Below, one piece after another: positions 1-5,697 of a stretch of DNA of 9,916 bases (positions are counted from its first letter, which is position 1; each line of letters opens with the position of its first letter). Source of the DNA: Microcaldota archaeon. GTDB lineage: Archaea > Micrarchaeota > Micrarchaeia > Micrarchaeales > CABMGC01. The stretch covers positions 1 to 9,916 of the forward strand of contig JAKBQS010000028.1 in the NCBI GenBank assembly GCA_021835105.1, read 5' to 3'. The position numbers and the translations under genes were made by a program. The notes under the pieces are model-generated. The model ran no database searches. It saw nothing but the letters and a program-made list of their open reading frames with translations, and was not told the DNA's origin.

Positions 1-473
1 GATAACTTCATAAATCGCTTTAAATCGACTATCTTTCTAGGCATATAAAACATCAAAATTAAATCAATCTGCAAAAATATGCATATTTAAGGCGAATATT
101 TGTCGTCGGAAGTGGTTTTCCCATGCCTACCATGCGCAACACATATGCCTTTCATTTTTTTGAAATACTCAGATACATATTCCATAAAATTCAAACAGAA
201 AATCCTTCCTCGAAGAAATGGGCCTTTTTACAGCGCATTTTTAGCGCAATACCTACGGTCTCACCAAAACAAGGCATTTTCCAAAAATCTGAAAGACACC
301 ACTTAATTCTACTGCTGGTTTATTTTAAAAATATGGAATGCGCTTTATCTGCACACTGTAATAACGTATTTCCATAAAAATGGATAAAATATAGGAAATG
401 GCCATTTAGAGGCGCATGGCAAAGATAATTGTTCAATATTCAAACTATACCGTATATCCTGGCAACCGCCTAT
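1..473. other. AT-rich region with no convincing gene
   Basis: This stretch is clearly more AT-rich than the gene-dense part of the window. On the plus strand an 84-codon ORF runs from 123 to 377, about 37 nt downstream of a TATA-like ATTTAAGG near 84-92, but its codons have few G in first position and its product is low-complexity and unlike any family I know. On the minus strand two tandem micro-ORFs (277 to 191 and 185 to 87) look somewhat more protein-like but are only 28 and 32 aa. AGCGCA occurs twice, 11 bp apart, at 233-249. I cannot choose between a small gene, a decayed gene and plain intergenic DNA. Confidence 0.4.
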
Positions 474-656
474 TTATGCTTCTTGTATTGCTGCCCTTGC
501 CTTTGACTCAAATTCCTGCCTCTGCTCTTCCTGCAGACTGTGAGCAGATCTTGCATGCTCTTCAAGCTGTGCGAGTGCTTCCTGTTCGCTCTCTGCCCGC
601 GCTTCAAATGGGCATTCCTGATGTCCTAGACTTCTGCACGCTATTTTCTTTGCCAT
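474..656 (-). CDS. DUF1059 family small protein
   Basis: This is a 60-aa soluble protein with no signal peptide or membrane segment. Its layout matches the DUF1059 family of small proteins, whose biochemical role I do not know: a short basic start, Cys7, Cys15-Pro-Phe, then a helical half rich in Glu, Gln and Ala with His34 and His39. The Cys7/Cys15/His34/His39 set could bind a metal; that is inference. The length is normal for the family. The ATG at 656 is chosen because AAGGTGA, a good ribosome binding site, lies five bases upstream (662-668). It is followed downstream only by the gene-poor left end, and the upstream neighbour is separated by about 170 bp of AT-rich DNA, so it is probably transcribed alone. 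Confidence 0.85.
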   Translation of the reverse strand: MAKKIACRSLGHQECPFEARAESEQEALAQLEEHARSAHSLQEEQRQEFESKARAAIQEA

Positions 657-661
657 TCATT

Positions 662-708
662 TCACCTTATATTAATCCGCAGGGGTTTAATATAAGTCAG
701 TATAAAAA
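662..708 (-). promoter_or_regulatory. Promoter and ribosome binding site of the DUF1059 gene
   Basis: On the minus strand TTTTTATA (701-708) is a good archaeal TATA box and would place the transcript start near 678, giving a leader of about 22 nt that carries AAGGTGA at 662-668. A second TATA-like TTATATTAA lies at 687-695. This is the clearest Shine-Dalgarno site in the window; most other starts look leaderless. Confidence 0.45.
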
Positions 709-807
709 GCATGTATACCAAAATTACTAAATAAATATTAGACTAACTAAATTAGTATTTGTATACATATTGCTAAAGACAGATTACATAATAATACCAA
801 TATTATT

Positions 808-820
808 TTAGATAATCTAA
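808..820. repeat. Perfect 13-nt palindrome in AT-rich spacer
   Basis: TTAGAT-A-ATCTAA is a perfect inverted repeat lying just beyond the stop codon at 825-827 of the minus-strand reading frame. It could be a protein-binding site or part of transcript termination, but no T-run follows it on the minus strand. The spacer also holds ATGTATAC (711-718) and GTATACAT (761-768) as a distant inverted pair. Confidence 0.25.
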
Positions 821-824
821 TATA

Positions 825-950
825 TTACATAATGGCGCGATATTGGACAGGTTTGCACGAATTCAGCTTATCCAAGCGCTGGCCATCATCTGTCTGCACG
901 CCATCTTCGGCTTCGATAGTGTTAAAGACTGCCTTGCCTTTCCGATACAC
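825..950 (-). CDS. Small ORF (41 aa) overlapping the 3' end of the 225-aa gene
   Basis: A reading frame opens after a TAG at 954-956, has a GTG at 950 and runs to TAA at 825, giving 41 aa. It overlaps the last 29 nt of the upstream gene in the +1 frame. The predicted product is polar and acidic (for example AEDGVQTDDGQRLDKL), and 16 of 41 codons begin with G, which is typical of real coding DNA. I see no ribosome binding site at the GTG. It may be a translationally coupled small gene, or the true C-terminus of the 225-aa protein if a base was lost or a +1 shift occurs between 922 and 953. I do not recognise the product. Confidence 0.4.
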   Translation of the reverse strand: MYRKGKAVFNTIEAEDGVQTDDGQRLDKLNSCKPVQYRAIM

Positions 951-1599
951 GTTCTAGGAGAGATGCTCCATTCCCGATAGTCAGAATATCGCTAATAATC
1001 CTCCTCGCTGCAACCGGATTGATACGAATGTCGTATTCAAGAAGATACTCTGCTACACCAACAAGAAGGCGCTGTATACCATTAGTCTGCTTAAATTCCA
1101 GCATGGAAATCCCGTTTACTTCATCACCAGATGCTGCATTTTTGGTCGCATATATCGCTTCGTTGAGGATTCTCTCTTCCTTCTGATACAGGATAGTTAG
1201 CGCCTCCTGTACTATATTGCCTGCGCGCAGCGCAGTATATTGGCTTATGCCTTCTATGAGCCTGCCAAAACCAGAATTTACCCTGTCATGCCACTTGTGG
1301 AACTCCTGCAACCTTATATCAGCAGTAAAATCTATTGCGCTTGATGACGATGGTATCTTGAGAATAGGTTCTGGCCTGAATATTCCTATCTCTCTATTTG
1401 TTCTTAGCATATCTCTAAGCGCTCTGCCCTGCCCCTCCATCCAGTAAGCCTTTATATCGTTCCTATATTTATTGTCGGAGCCATCAAAAAAGTCTTTGAA
1501 CTGGTTCACCTTCTCAAGGCGGACTTTCTTAAGCTCAAGCATTGCAGCGTCTACCTTGTCCAAACTTGCAGGTTCTACACGCCGACCAAATGCAACCAT
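922..1599 (-). CDS. Hypothetical protein, helical, 225 aa
   Basis: I do not recognise this protein. It has no signal peptide and no membrane segment. Residues 10-37 are a charged helix, 55-70 a basic stretch, 84-87 a Ser run that may be a linker, and 95-225 are predicted mostly helical, with an amphipathic segment at 175-205. The ATG at 1599 is supported by a TATA-like TATAAGTT centred 28 nt upstream, so the mRNA is probably leaderless. The gene lies 41 bp downstream of the 163-aa gene on the same strand, and that gap contains its own promoter. The last codons overlap a second open frame that continues with good coding character, so the annotated C-terminus may be wrong. Confidence 0.78.
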   Translation of the reverse strand: MVAFGRRVEPASLDKVDAAMLELKKVRLEKVNQFKDFFDGSDNKYRNDIKAYWMEGQGRALRDMLRTNREIGIFRPEPILKIPSSSSAIDFTADIRLQEFHKWHDRVNSGFGRLIEGISQYTALRAGNIVQEALTILYQKEERILNEAIYATKNAASGDEVNGISMLEFKQTNGIQRLLVGVAEYLLEYDIRINPVAARRIISDILTIGNGASLLERVSERQGSL

Positions 1600-1623
1600 A
1601 AATGCGCCCGCTTTTAATTGTCT

Positions 1624-1631
1624 AACTTATA
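1624..1631 (-). promoter_or_regulatory. TATA box for the 225-aa gene
   Basis: TATAAGTT on the minus strand is centred about 28 nt upstream of the ATG at 1599. This is the expected TATA-to-start distance of an archaeal promoter and points to a transcript with no or almost no leader. It sits in the 41-bp gap after the stop of the upstream gene. Confidence 0.5.
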
Positions 1632-1640
1632 CACTAGGAA

Positions 1641-2132
1641 TCAGTTATCCCTTATTAGCTTTTCTCTTAGCTCCCGCAGCCCTGCGGATATGCCTTCTTC
1701 AGTGGATCCCTCATCAAGCATGCATGCAAGATGAAACTTTGCATCAGAAGTCAATACCCATTGCTTGCTCAGGAGTTCAGCGGCCTGCGCTGTTATCTCT
1801 ATCCTAAACTGGGCGCTTCCTGCCCTGATGCGTCTAAATATAAAGTACATGTCGTTTATAGCATTATGTATGGCTTCTTCTCCGTTAAGTGATTCAATAT
1901 ACAATAATATGGAATCCGCGGACTTCGGCATTCCGTCCTTTGCAAACGTAACAAGTATGCCCCTGTCATCTTCTGTTGTTTCGGAGTCAAGGACGTTCAA
2001 CTTCCCTATAATTGCATCTATGCGCTTAAGCCTTGCTCCAGCCTCCCTATCATTCTCGCGGAGCAAGCCACGCAATGCACCAAAACCTTGCGCAGCAATC
2101 TGTGTCTTCTCAGCATTTACTTCACGTGGCAA
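1641..2132 (-). CDS. Hypothetical protein, 163 aa, TTG start
   Basis: I do not recognise this protein. It is soluble-looking and mostly helical, with a charged N-terminal half (residues 1-40), a central region at 60-100 ending in basic FRRIRAG, and a C-terminal charged helix at 140-163. The frame contains no ATG or GTG near its N-terminus. TTG at 2132 is the first usable start after the in-frame TAG at 2154-2156, and the TATA-like TATTTTA centred 26 nt upstream supports it as a leaderless start. Its C-terminal helix, after a Gly-Ser and Glu-rich turn, loosely resembles the end of the 219-aa protein encoded at 4875-5534; whether they are related cannot be settled by eye. Confidence 0.75.
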   Translation of the reverse strand: MPREVNAEKTQIAAQGFGALRGLLRENDREAGARLKRIDAIIGKLNVLDSETTEDDRGILVTFAKDGMPKSADSILLYIESLNGEEAIHNAINDMYFIFRRIRAGSAQFRIEITAQAAELLSKQWVLTSDAKFHLACMLDEGSTEEGISAGLRELREKLIRDN

Positions 2133-2154
2133 TACTGCGATGAAATCACTAATC

Positions 2155-2161
2155 TAAAATA
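2155..2161 (-). promoter_or_regulatory. TATA box for the TTG-start gene
   Basis: TATTTTA on the minus strand is centred at 2158, 26 nt upstream of the TTG at 2132. The spacing matches a leaderless archaeal transcript and is the main reason to accept the TTG start. Confidence 0.5.
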
Positions 2162-2180
2162 CAAGTGAAAAGATAAATAG

Positions 2181-2219
2181 CTGCAGTATACTTAGTAACT
2201 GCAGCAACTCTTTGCAGTA
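2181..2219. repeat. Three TGCAG motifs upstream of a promoter
   Basis: TGCAGTA occurs at 2182-2188 and 2213-2219, and TGCAG also at 2200-2204; two of the copies are the palindrome CTGCAG (2181-2186, 2199-2204, 18 bp apart). The cluster lies just upstream, in the minus-strand direction, of the TATA box at 2155-2161, where a regulator could bind. A further TATA-like TATAAAG lies at 2257-2263 on the minus strand, right after the preceding stop codon, and has only a 24-codon ORF (2149-2223) below it. Confidence 0.25.
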
Positions 2220-2265
2220 ACATTCAGTGTTCGTGTTTTTGCCAAGGGTGTGTCAGTTCTTTATA

Positions 2266-3249
2266 CTACTCGTTTGATCGCTCCATGCCCAATTTCCTAA
2301 GTGTATCAAGAATCTCTTCAGGAAGTTCATTAAGGTTTATCCAGTTGTCATTCTTCCTAACCCTATTTGCCTTAGCTTCCTCCTTGGTGGCCCTGGCTAT
2401 CTCGCCTATCTCTCCTGTATACTTCTTTGTGGCTTCTAGTGCGGCAGAGAATCCTGCCCCAACTGCCTGTGTGGTATTCTTTACGGAATTCACTCTGCTC
2501 CCTGCCCAATCTGTAAATGTCTCATATCCAAGAAGTACCTTCCCAACAGCCCTCCCAGCTACATTCTTAAGTTCGCTAGGCATATTCCTGACAAAAGACA
2601 CTGCAGTTCCCAAATATGTAGCTGCTAAAATGGCTGCATGGTCTGCCCTATCAACAACTGCATGCAGTGCACCTGAAACGTTGCTTACTGCGGATTTCCA
2701 TCCTTCGGATAGTTTTTCCTTTGCCCACTGCTTTGCTTCAAAGACATACGTCTTACCAAGGGCAAGTGCAAATGCATATCCCGTTGCGTTGCGCAATACA
2801 TCCCTGGCTTCTTCCTTATGTGCCCTCCATTCACTCAATTTTGTCGATACTGTCGAGTACATTGCCCGTCTCTGTGCAAAATTTGGCTTCACTCTTGCCA
2901 ATTCAACAGAGACCTCGGATCCATCCTCTGCAACTTTTCTTGATGTTATAGTGTAATCTACTCCCTTATGCTCCGAATCGTAAGCCGCATGGAGCTTTCC
3001 TCGCTTTGCATGTGCCGAGCTGTGGTCCCATCCCATATTCTTGCCTATTATCTCTACTGAAGCAAACCCCGCGTACTTCAAAGGTGCGCTAGCCGCTTCT
3101 CCAAATGCCTTTCTTTTTGCATCCAGCAATGGGGCTCTCTCAGATTTAGCCTGTGCAACTATGTCTTTAAACCCTGCCCCTGTTGCTTTCATCTCAAAAT
3201 GCTTCTCGCTTATGGTGCTCTTTGTTCCGAAGTTCAAGGTTGTTGGCAT
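2266..3249 (-). CDS. Hypothetical protein, 327 aa, Ala/Lys-rich helical
   Basis: I do not recognise this protein. Residues 60-120 contain a likely beta-rich section (VEIIGKNMGW, then a Tyr-Thr-Ile-Thr strand and SEVSVELARV). The remainder is long, Ala/Lys/Glu-rich and helical, with amphipathic or weakly hydrophobic stretches at 158-170 and 204-222. The second could touch or cross a membrane, but it is flanked by charge and is not a clear membrane helix. The C-terminus (300-327) is acidic and Leu-rich. There is no signal peptide. A TATA box 40 nt upstream suggests a leader of about 12 nt with at most a weak AGGG site. The helical C-terminal two-thirds with evenly spaced Ala is reminiscent of apolipoprotein- or phasin-like amphipathic proteins; this is only an impression of composition. 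Confidence 0.82.
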   Translation of the reverse strand: MPTTLNFGTKSTISEKHFEMKATGAGFKDIVAQAKSERAPLLDAKRKAFGEAASAPLKYAGFASVEIIGKNMGWDHSSAHAKRGKLHAAYDSEHKGVDYTITSRKVAEDGSEVSVELARVKPNFAQRRAMYSTVSTKLSEWRAHKEEARDVLRNATGYAFALALGKTYVFEAKQWAKEKLSEGWKSAVSNVSGALHAVVDRADHAAILAATYLGTAVSFVRNMPSELKNVAGRAVGKVLLGYETFTDWAGSRVNSVKNTTQAVGAGFSAALEATKKYTGEIGEIARATKEEAKANRVRKNDNWINLNELPEEILDTLRKLGMERSNE

Positions 3250-3284
3250 AGTTATACCCTAATGCTTCTTAAACTAGTCCATGG

Positions 3285-3292
3285 TATTTAAA
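3285..3292 (-). promoter_or_regulatory. TATA box for the 327-aa gene
   Basis: TTTAAATA on the minus strand is centred about 40 nt upstream of the ATG at 3249, predicting transcript initiation near 3262 and a short leader. Confidence 0.5.
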
Positions 3293-3306
3293 TTATGGGC
3301 ATATAT

Positions 3307-3329
3307 CAAATTTTATTAAATAAATTTTG
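3307..3329. terminator. AT-only palindrome after the small ORFs, possible terminator
   Basis: A 23-nt inverted repeat centred on 3318 pairs at 10 of 11 positions (mismatch 3311/3325). It begins directly after the TAA at 3330-3332 of the 38-aa minus-strand ORF and lies upstream of the TATA box of the next gene. A weak A/T stem at this point could help end the upstream transcript or serve as a binding site. A terminator role is inference, because neither strand shows a long uninterrupted T-run. Confidence 0.3.
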
Positions 3330-3446
3330 TTATTTTGTTAATGTGCCTCCTCTGAATAACCGCAGAACTGAAAAATATATGCGCTTGGGTATTGATATTA
3401 TAACAAAAAGCAAGTAATATCCATCAAGCGTAAAAGCAGGCTTCAT
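3330..3446 (-). CDS. Small hydrophobic ORF, 38 aa
   Basis: This ORF encodes 38 aa with one hydrophobic segment (about residues 10-20) followed by a basic, aromatic C-terminal half, like a single-pass or membrane-surface peptide. Its ATG lies two bases after the TGA at 3449-3451 that ends the preceding small reading frame, so the two could be translationally coupled. I see no family resemblance and the codon pattern is only weakly coding-like. It sits in what would otherwise be a 460-bp gap between the 326-aa and 327-aa genes. Confidence 0.35.
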   Translation of the reverse strand: MKPAFTLDGYYLLFVIISIPKRIYFSVLRLFRGGTLTK

Positions 3447-3448
3447 AC

Positions 3449-3627
3449 TCACTTTTTTGGCATTGTGTTAATATGAAGCTGCTTCTGCAGGATTCCAATG
3501 TTTAGCTGATACGGATCGATAAACTGCGTCCACCACTGCCAAGAATAATAGCAGTATGGGTAGAAGAAGGGGCGTCACGAGGGCGCCGGAAGGCAAATTC
3601 AAAGAACCAATGGATCTTCGATACCAT
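3449..3627 (-). pseudogene. Aromatic-rich small gene, about 59 aa, apparently frameshifted
   Basis: From ATG at 3627 the frame reads about 20 residues (MVSKIHWFFEFAFRRPRDAP), then crosses a run of four G on the plus strand (3569-3572, CCCC on the coding strand). If one more C were present, translation would continue as a coherent aromatic-rich protein (FFYPYCYYSWQWWTQF, then IDPYQLNIGILQKQL) to a TGA at 3449, 59 aa in all. As written, the uncorrected frame ends at TAA 3502 after 41 aa. In support of a real gene, TTTTAGA is centred 27 nt before the ATG, and the next small ORF starts two bases after the restored stop. It is either a homopolymer sequencing error, a recent mutation, or the 41-aa reading is the true one. 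I do not know the function. Confidence 0.4.
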
Positions 3628-3650
3628 ACATGCCTTCACAATTGTATACT

Positions 3651-3657
3651 TCTAAAA
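3651..3657 (-). promoter_or_regulatory. TATA-like box for the aromatic-rich small gene
   Basis: TTTTAGA on the minus strand is centred at 3654, 27 nt upstream of the ATG at 3627. It closely resembles the TATTTTAGA sequence at the same distance from the TTG start at 2132. Confidence 0.4.
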
Positions 3658-3709
3658 CTTGATATTAACGTTTTTTGCCAGCATTGCACAAATGTCAAAC
3701 TTGCCTTGA

Positions 3710-4690
3710 TTATATGGCGTTCCACTTCCGCCTTTGCAGCACAAAGAGCGCCTCTGACTTGTCTATCGATAGAGCTTTAGACTGGATGCGGGCACTGATT
3801 CCGGATAATGCCTCTTGAAATTTGAAAGGGGCAATTCGTATCTGACCTCTATTCCTATACACAAATGCCGCAGCAGGAACGGCAACAATTGCCGCAGCGC
3901 TACCTGCAAGTTCATCGGGTATCAGCGTCCCAAGCAGAAATGAGTTATGCACGGCTGTGGCATATGCCTCAACGCTTTGCACTTTGCTGTGTACAATAAC
4001 CGGTAGCATTGATACTTCCGATACAATCCCTGCGACAAATCCAACCGTGCCAGGCAAGGCGAGAGCAAGAATCCTGCGCCGTTCTGCCATCTTCTGTGAA
4101 TGAAGCCTGCCCTTCACCGCTGCCCTATATGCGCTGATCCCACCCATATCTTGCGCATACTTTCCATTGCTGCCTTCCCTGTAATAGGAAATTTCGTCAT
4201 AATCCTTTATTGCCTTCTCAAGCTTTCTGTGCGCAGTATTGTACAGCATGTCTCCTGCAACGCCTATTGAATATGCTATAGAACCTCCAATCTCATTGTC
4301 AAATTCGGACAATGCGCTTGCTATCTCGTAGAATCTGTCGCCCATGACGCCATCCATATCCATTTCATTTCCATGCACTGTTTTTGCAAGCTTACCTAGC
4401 CTCTTATGCGCTTTTTTCATTGCTGCGTTATGCTTCCTGAGCTCCAGATAGCTGTTCCTCAGCATCCTGCGCCAGACTAATGTACTGTCAATTCCAGCGT
4501 TTTCTCTTATTGAGGCAGCAGAAGCGTATAACTGGCCTGCAAACTCGTAATCCCCCTTCCTCTCTGCATCTCTCGCCTGGTGCAGGGCTTTGCGCGTGTT
4601 TTTAATTATCTCAATGCTTGCAATGCTGCTCGAAGAGCGCAAGATTTTTTGCAGGTCGCCATCCCACTCGCCCATGCCCTTTGTCCTCAT
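3710..4690 (-). CDS. Hypothetical membrane protein, helical N-terminus, 326 aa
   Basis: I do not recognise the family. Residues 25-65 form a charged helical pair (ARDAERKGDYEFAGQLYASA) reminiscent of a tetratricopeptide or MIT-like hairpin. Residues 70-200 are mainly helical and basic. Two hydrophobic segments follow: about 206-234, with Gly and Pro inside, and about 260-278, Ala-rich. The tail of about 48 residues is basic. This suggests a cytosolic helical domain anchored by a C-terminal hairpin. The frame could also start at TTG 4699, whose bases overlap the TGA of the preceding 56-aa gene. ATG 4690, five bases after that stop, is preferred. It is the last gene of a tight three-gene operon. 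A TATA-like ACTAATAA about 26 nt upstream could add an internal leaderless promoter. Confidence 0.8.
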   Translation of the reverse strand: MRTKGMGEWDGDLQKILRSSSSIASIEIIKNTRKALHQARDAERKGDYEFAGQLYASAASIRENAGIDSTLVWRRMLRNSYLELRKHNAAMKKAHKRLGKLAKTVHGNEMDMDGVMGDRFYEIASALSEFDNEIGGSIAYSIGVAGDMLYNTAHRKLEKAIKDYDEISYYREGSNGKYAQDMGGISAYRAAVKGRLHSQKMAERRRILALALPGTVGFVAGIVSEVSMLPVIVHSKVQSVEAYATAVHNSFLLGTLIPDELAGSAAAIVAVPAAAFVYRNRGQIRIAPFKFQEALSGISARIQSKALSIDKSEALFVLQRRKWNAI

Positions 4691-4695
4691 TAGAT

Positions 4696-4866
4696 TCAAC
4701 TCAAATTACGGTTATTAGTAAGTATCCCTGTAGACGCTTTAAAGAATAATGCCTTCAAAGAAATGAATTGCGTCATCCCGGCTATCATGTTGATATTGCC
4801 AATTATATGAAGTGCAAAAGGCACCAATGCACTTTTGCCCCATATGATATATAAAACATTGCCCAT
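4696..4866 (-). CDS. Small hydrophobic protein, 56 aa, operon member
   Basis: This 56-aa ORF starts with ATG eight bases after the stop of the 219-aa gene and ends with TGA five bases before the ATG of the 326-aa gene, filling the gap almost exactly. It is hydrophobic through residues 4-42 (segments near VLYIIW and ALVPFALHIIGNINMIAG) and ends in a polar tail with NNRN, consistent with a one- or two-pass membrane peptide. A weak GAGTG site lies three bases before the start. The downstream protein also has membrane segments, so a small partner subunit is possible; that is inference. I do not recognise a family. Its fit between two genes is stronger evidence than its composition. Confidence 0.6.
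   Translation of the reverse strand: MGNVLYIIWGKSALVPFALHIIGNINMIAGMTQFISLKALFFKASTGILTNNRNLS
4814..4838. repeat. Inverted repeat inside the 56-aa gene
   Basis: GCAAAAG-GCA, loop CCAA, TGC-(A)-CTTTTGC can form a stem of ten pairs with one bulged A. It lies inside the 56-aa coding frame, so it may be an RNA hairpin affecting expression of the operon's later genes, or a chance product of codons for Ala, Lys, Ser and Pro. Confidence 0.35.
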
Positions 4867-4874
4867 TTACACTC

Positions 4875-5534
4875 TCAATCTCTTTTTAGCTGCTGCAGCC
4901 TGCCTGATATCCTTTCTAGAATGCGCATTGCATCCCTTACTTCGGCTTCGCTTCCGCTGCCGTACACGGCTACAATCTCATCTAATCCAGCCTGATCGGT
5001 AGTCTCAATATGGTCTAACGCTCCGACTCCCGCATGTCCGATAAACTTTGCGAGTATTTTGGCCGCGCTCTTAGTTTGGCATGCGGCAGCGAGCCTATTT
5101 ATTGCGTCTGACGCATCCAGCATTGCTTTATACGCGAATGCGGTAGAGGTATCTCTGGCAAAAAATTTTGATGATAAGTAATTCATATATCCTGCATCGG
5201 ACCACCAGTCCCCTCCGCGCATCCTTGCCGTATAGCAGAACCTATCTTCTAATGCGGCCAATACGATACTTTCCATTAGCCCATCTGCTATAAGCTTTGC
5301 CGCCTTTCCTGATCTAATATCATAAGCAGTCTTCGCCTTATCTGCCCCGTTTACTTCCATGTGGAGATAAATTAATCCTTCATGGGTAATCCCAGAGGCA
5401 TAAAACGCGGCGCGCAGATTCTTATCATTTCCTGCTACTTCGGAGAGCACACCTTCTGCAATAAATTTATACATTGACTTACCTATAACAAATTCCCGAC
5501 TATCTGCTGGGTATTTCCACAGCCTAATAAGCAT
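4875..5534 (-). CDS. Hypothetical protein, 219 aa, helical
   Basis: I do not recognise this protein. It appears soluble and largely helical, with no signal peptide. Notable points are a Trp-rich stretch at 108-116 (RGGDWWSDAGY), Cys100 and Cys152, an Ala-rich helical region at 135-165, and a final charged amphipathic helix (196-219) after a Gly-Ser-Gly-Ser turn. The ATG at 5534 has AGGAT just before it, which is too close to be a good ribosome site. The nearest strong TATA-like element on this strand is centred near 5594, implying a leader of roughly 30 nt. It is the first gene of the tight operon with the 56-aa and 326-aa genes. A start at Met21 (5474) is possible but removes conserved-looking hydrophobic residues. 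Confidence 0.78.
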   Translation of the reverse strand: MLIRLWKYPADSREFVIGKSMYKFIAEGVLSEVAGNDKNLRAAFYASGITHEGLIYLHMEVNGADKAKTAYDIRSGKAAKLIADGLMESIVLAALEDRFCYTARMRGGDWWSDAGYMNYLSSKFFARDTSTAFAYKAMLDASDAINRLAAACQTKSAAKILAKFIGHAGVGALDHIETTDQAGLDEIVAVYGSGSEAEVRDAMRILERISGRLQQLKRD

Positions 5535-5588
5535 ATCCTATGCTAGAATCGTAAAAATGCCGGTAAATGTTACGTATATGCTTATCTC

Positions 5589-5598
5589 ATATATAATA
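5589..5598. promoter_or_regulatory. Symmetric TATA-like element between divergent genes
   Basis: ATATATAATA reads as a TATA-like box on either strand and lies in the 163-bp gap between the 219-aa gene (minus) and the regulator gene (plus). On the minus strand it would give a start near 5568 and a leader of about 34 nt for the 219-aa gene. On the plus strand it is about 100 nt from the regulator start, which has a closer box. Confidence 0.35.
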
Positions 5599-5626
5599 CA
5601 AGCGTATGTGGCTGCAAGAAACTTCG

Positions 5627-5646
5627 AAAACCTACCCAAAACCTAC
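5627..5646. repeat. 11-bp-spaced direct repeat AAAACCTAC, candidate operator
   Basis: AAAACCTAC occurs at 5627-5635 and again at 5638-5646, a period of 11 bp or about one helical turn. It lies 15 bp before the TATA-like box at 5661-5668 of the winged-helix regulator gene. Position and phasing are what one would expect of an operator; that the regulator binds its own promoter here is inference. Confidence 0.35.
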
Positions 5647-5660
5647 TCTGGGCATTTTGC

Positions 5661-5668
5661 TTAAAATA
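5661..5668 (+). promoter_or_regulatory. TATA-like box for the winged-helix regulator
   Basis: TTAAAATA is centred 33 nt upstream of the ATG at 5698, predicting initiation near 5691 and a leader of about seven bases. AGGTG at 5681-5685 is 12 nt from the start and would lie upstream of that transcript start, so it is probably not used unless transcription begins further upstream. Confidence 0.4.
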
Positions 5669-5697
5669 TCTTGCGAAAGAAGGTGTAAACCGATACA

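Noticed and set aside
416..730. Plus-strand ORF of 104 codons
   Set aside because: It is antisense to the DUF1059 gene, which has family resemblance, a ribosome binding site and a TATA box.
834..921. Possible tRNA-like segment
   Set aside because: No complementary acceptor ends and no GTTCRA T-loop; the segment is better explained as a coding-like minus-strand frame.
2285..2956. Long plus-strand ORF (223 codons)
   Set aside because: It lies entirely antisense to the 327-aa gene in the mirrored codon phase; its Ser/Ala/Phe-rich product is typical of a shadow frame.
3342..3350. GCCTCCTCT, resembling the 3' end of 16S rRNA (GGAGG on the other strand)
   Set aside because: No rRNA sequence surrounds it, and no start codon follows the GGAGG at a usable distance on the minus strand.
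3556..3780. Plus-strand ORF of 74 codons starting with a basic peptide
   Set aside because: No promoter at a suitable distance; it runs into the 3' end of the 326-aa gene, and its composition turns implausible after about 25 residues. The minus-strand small gene explains the region better.
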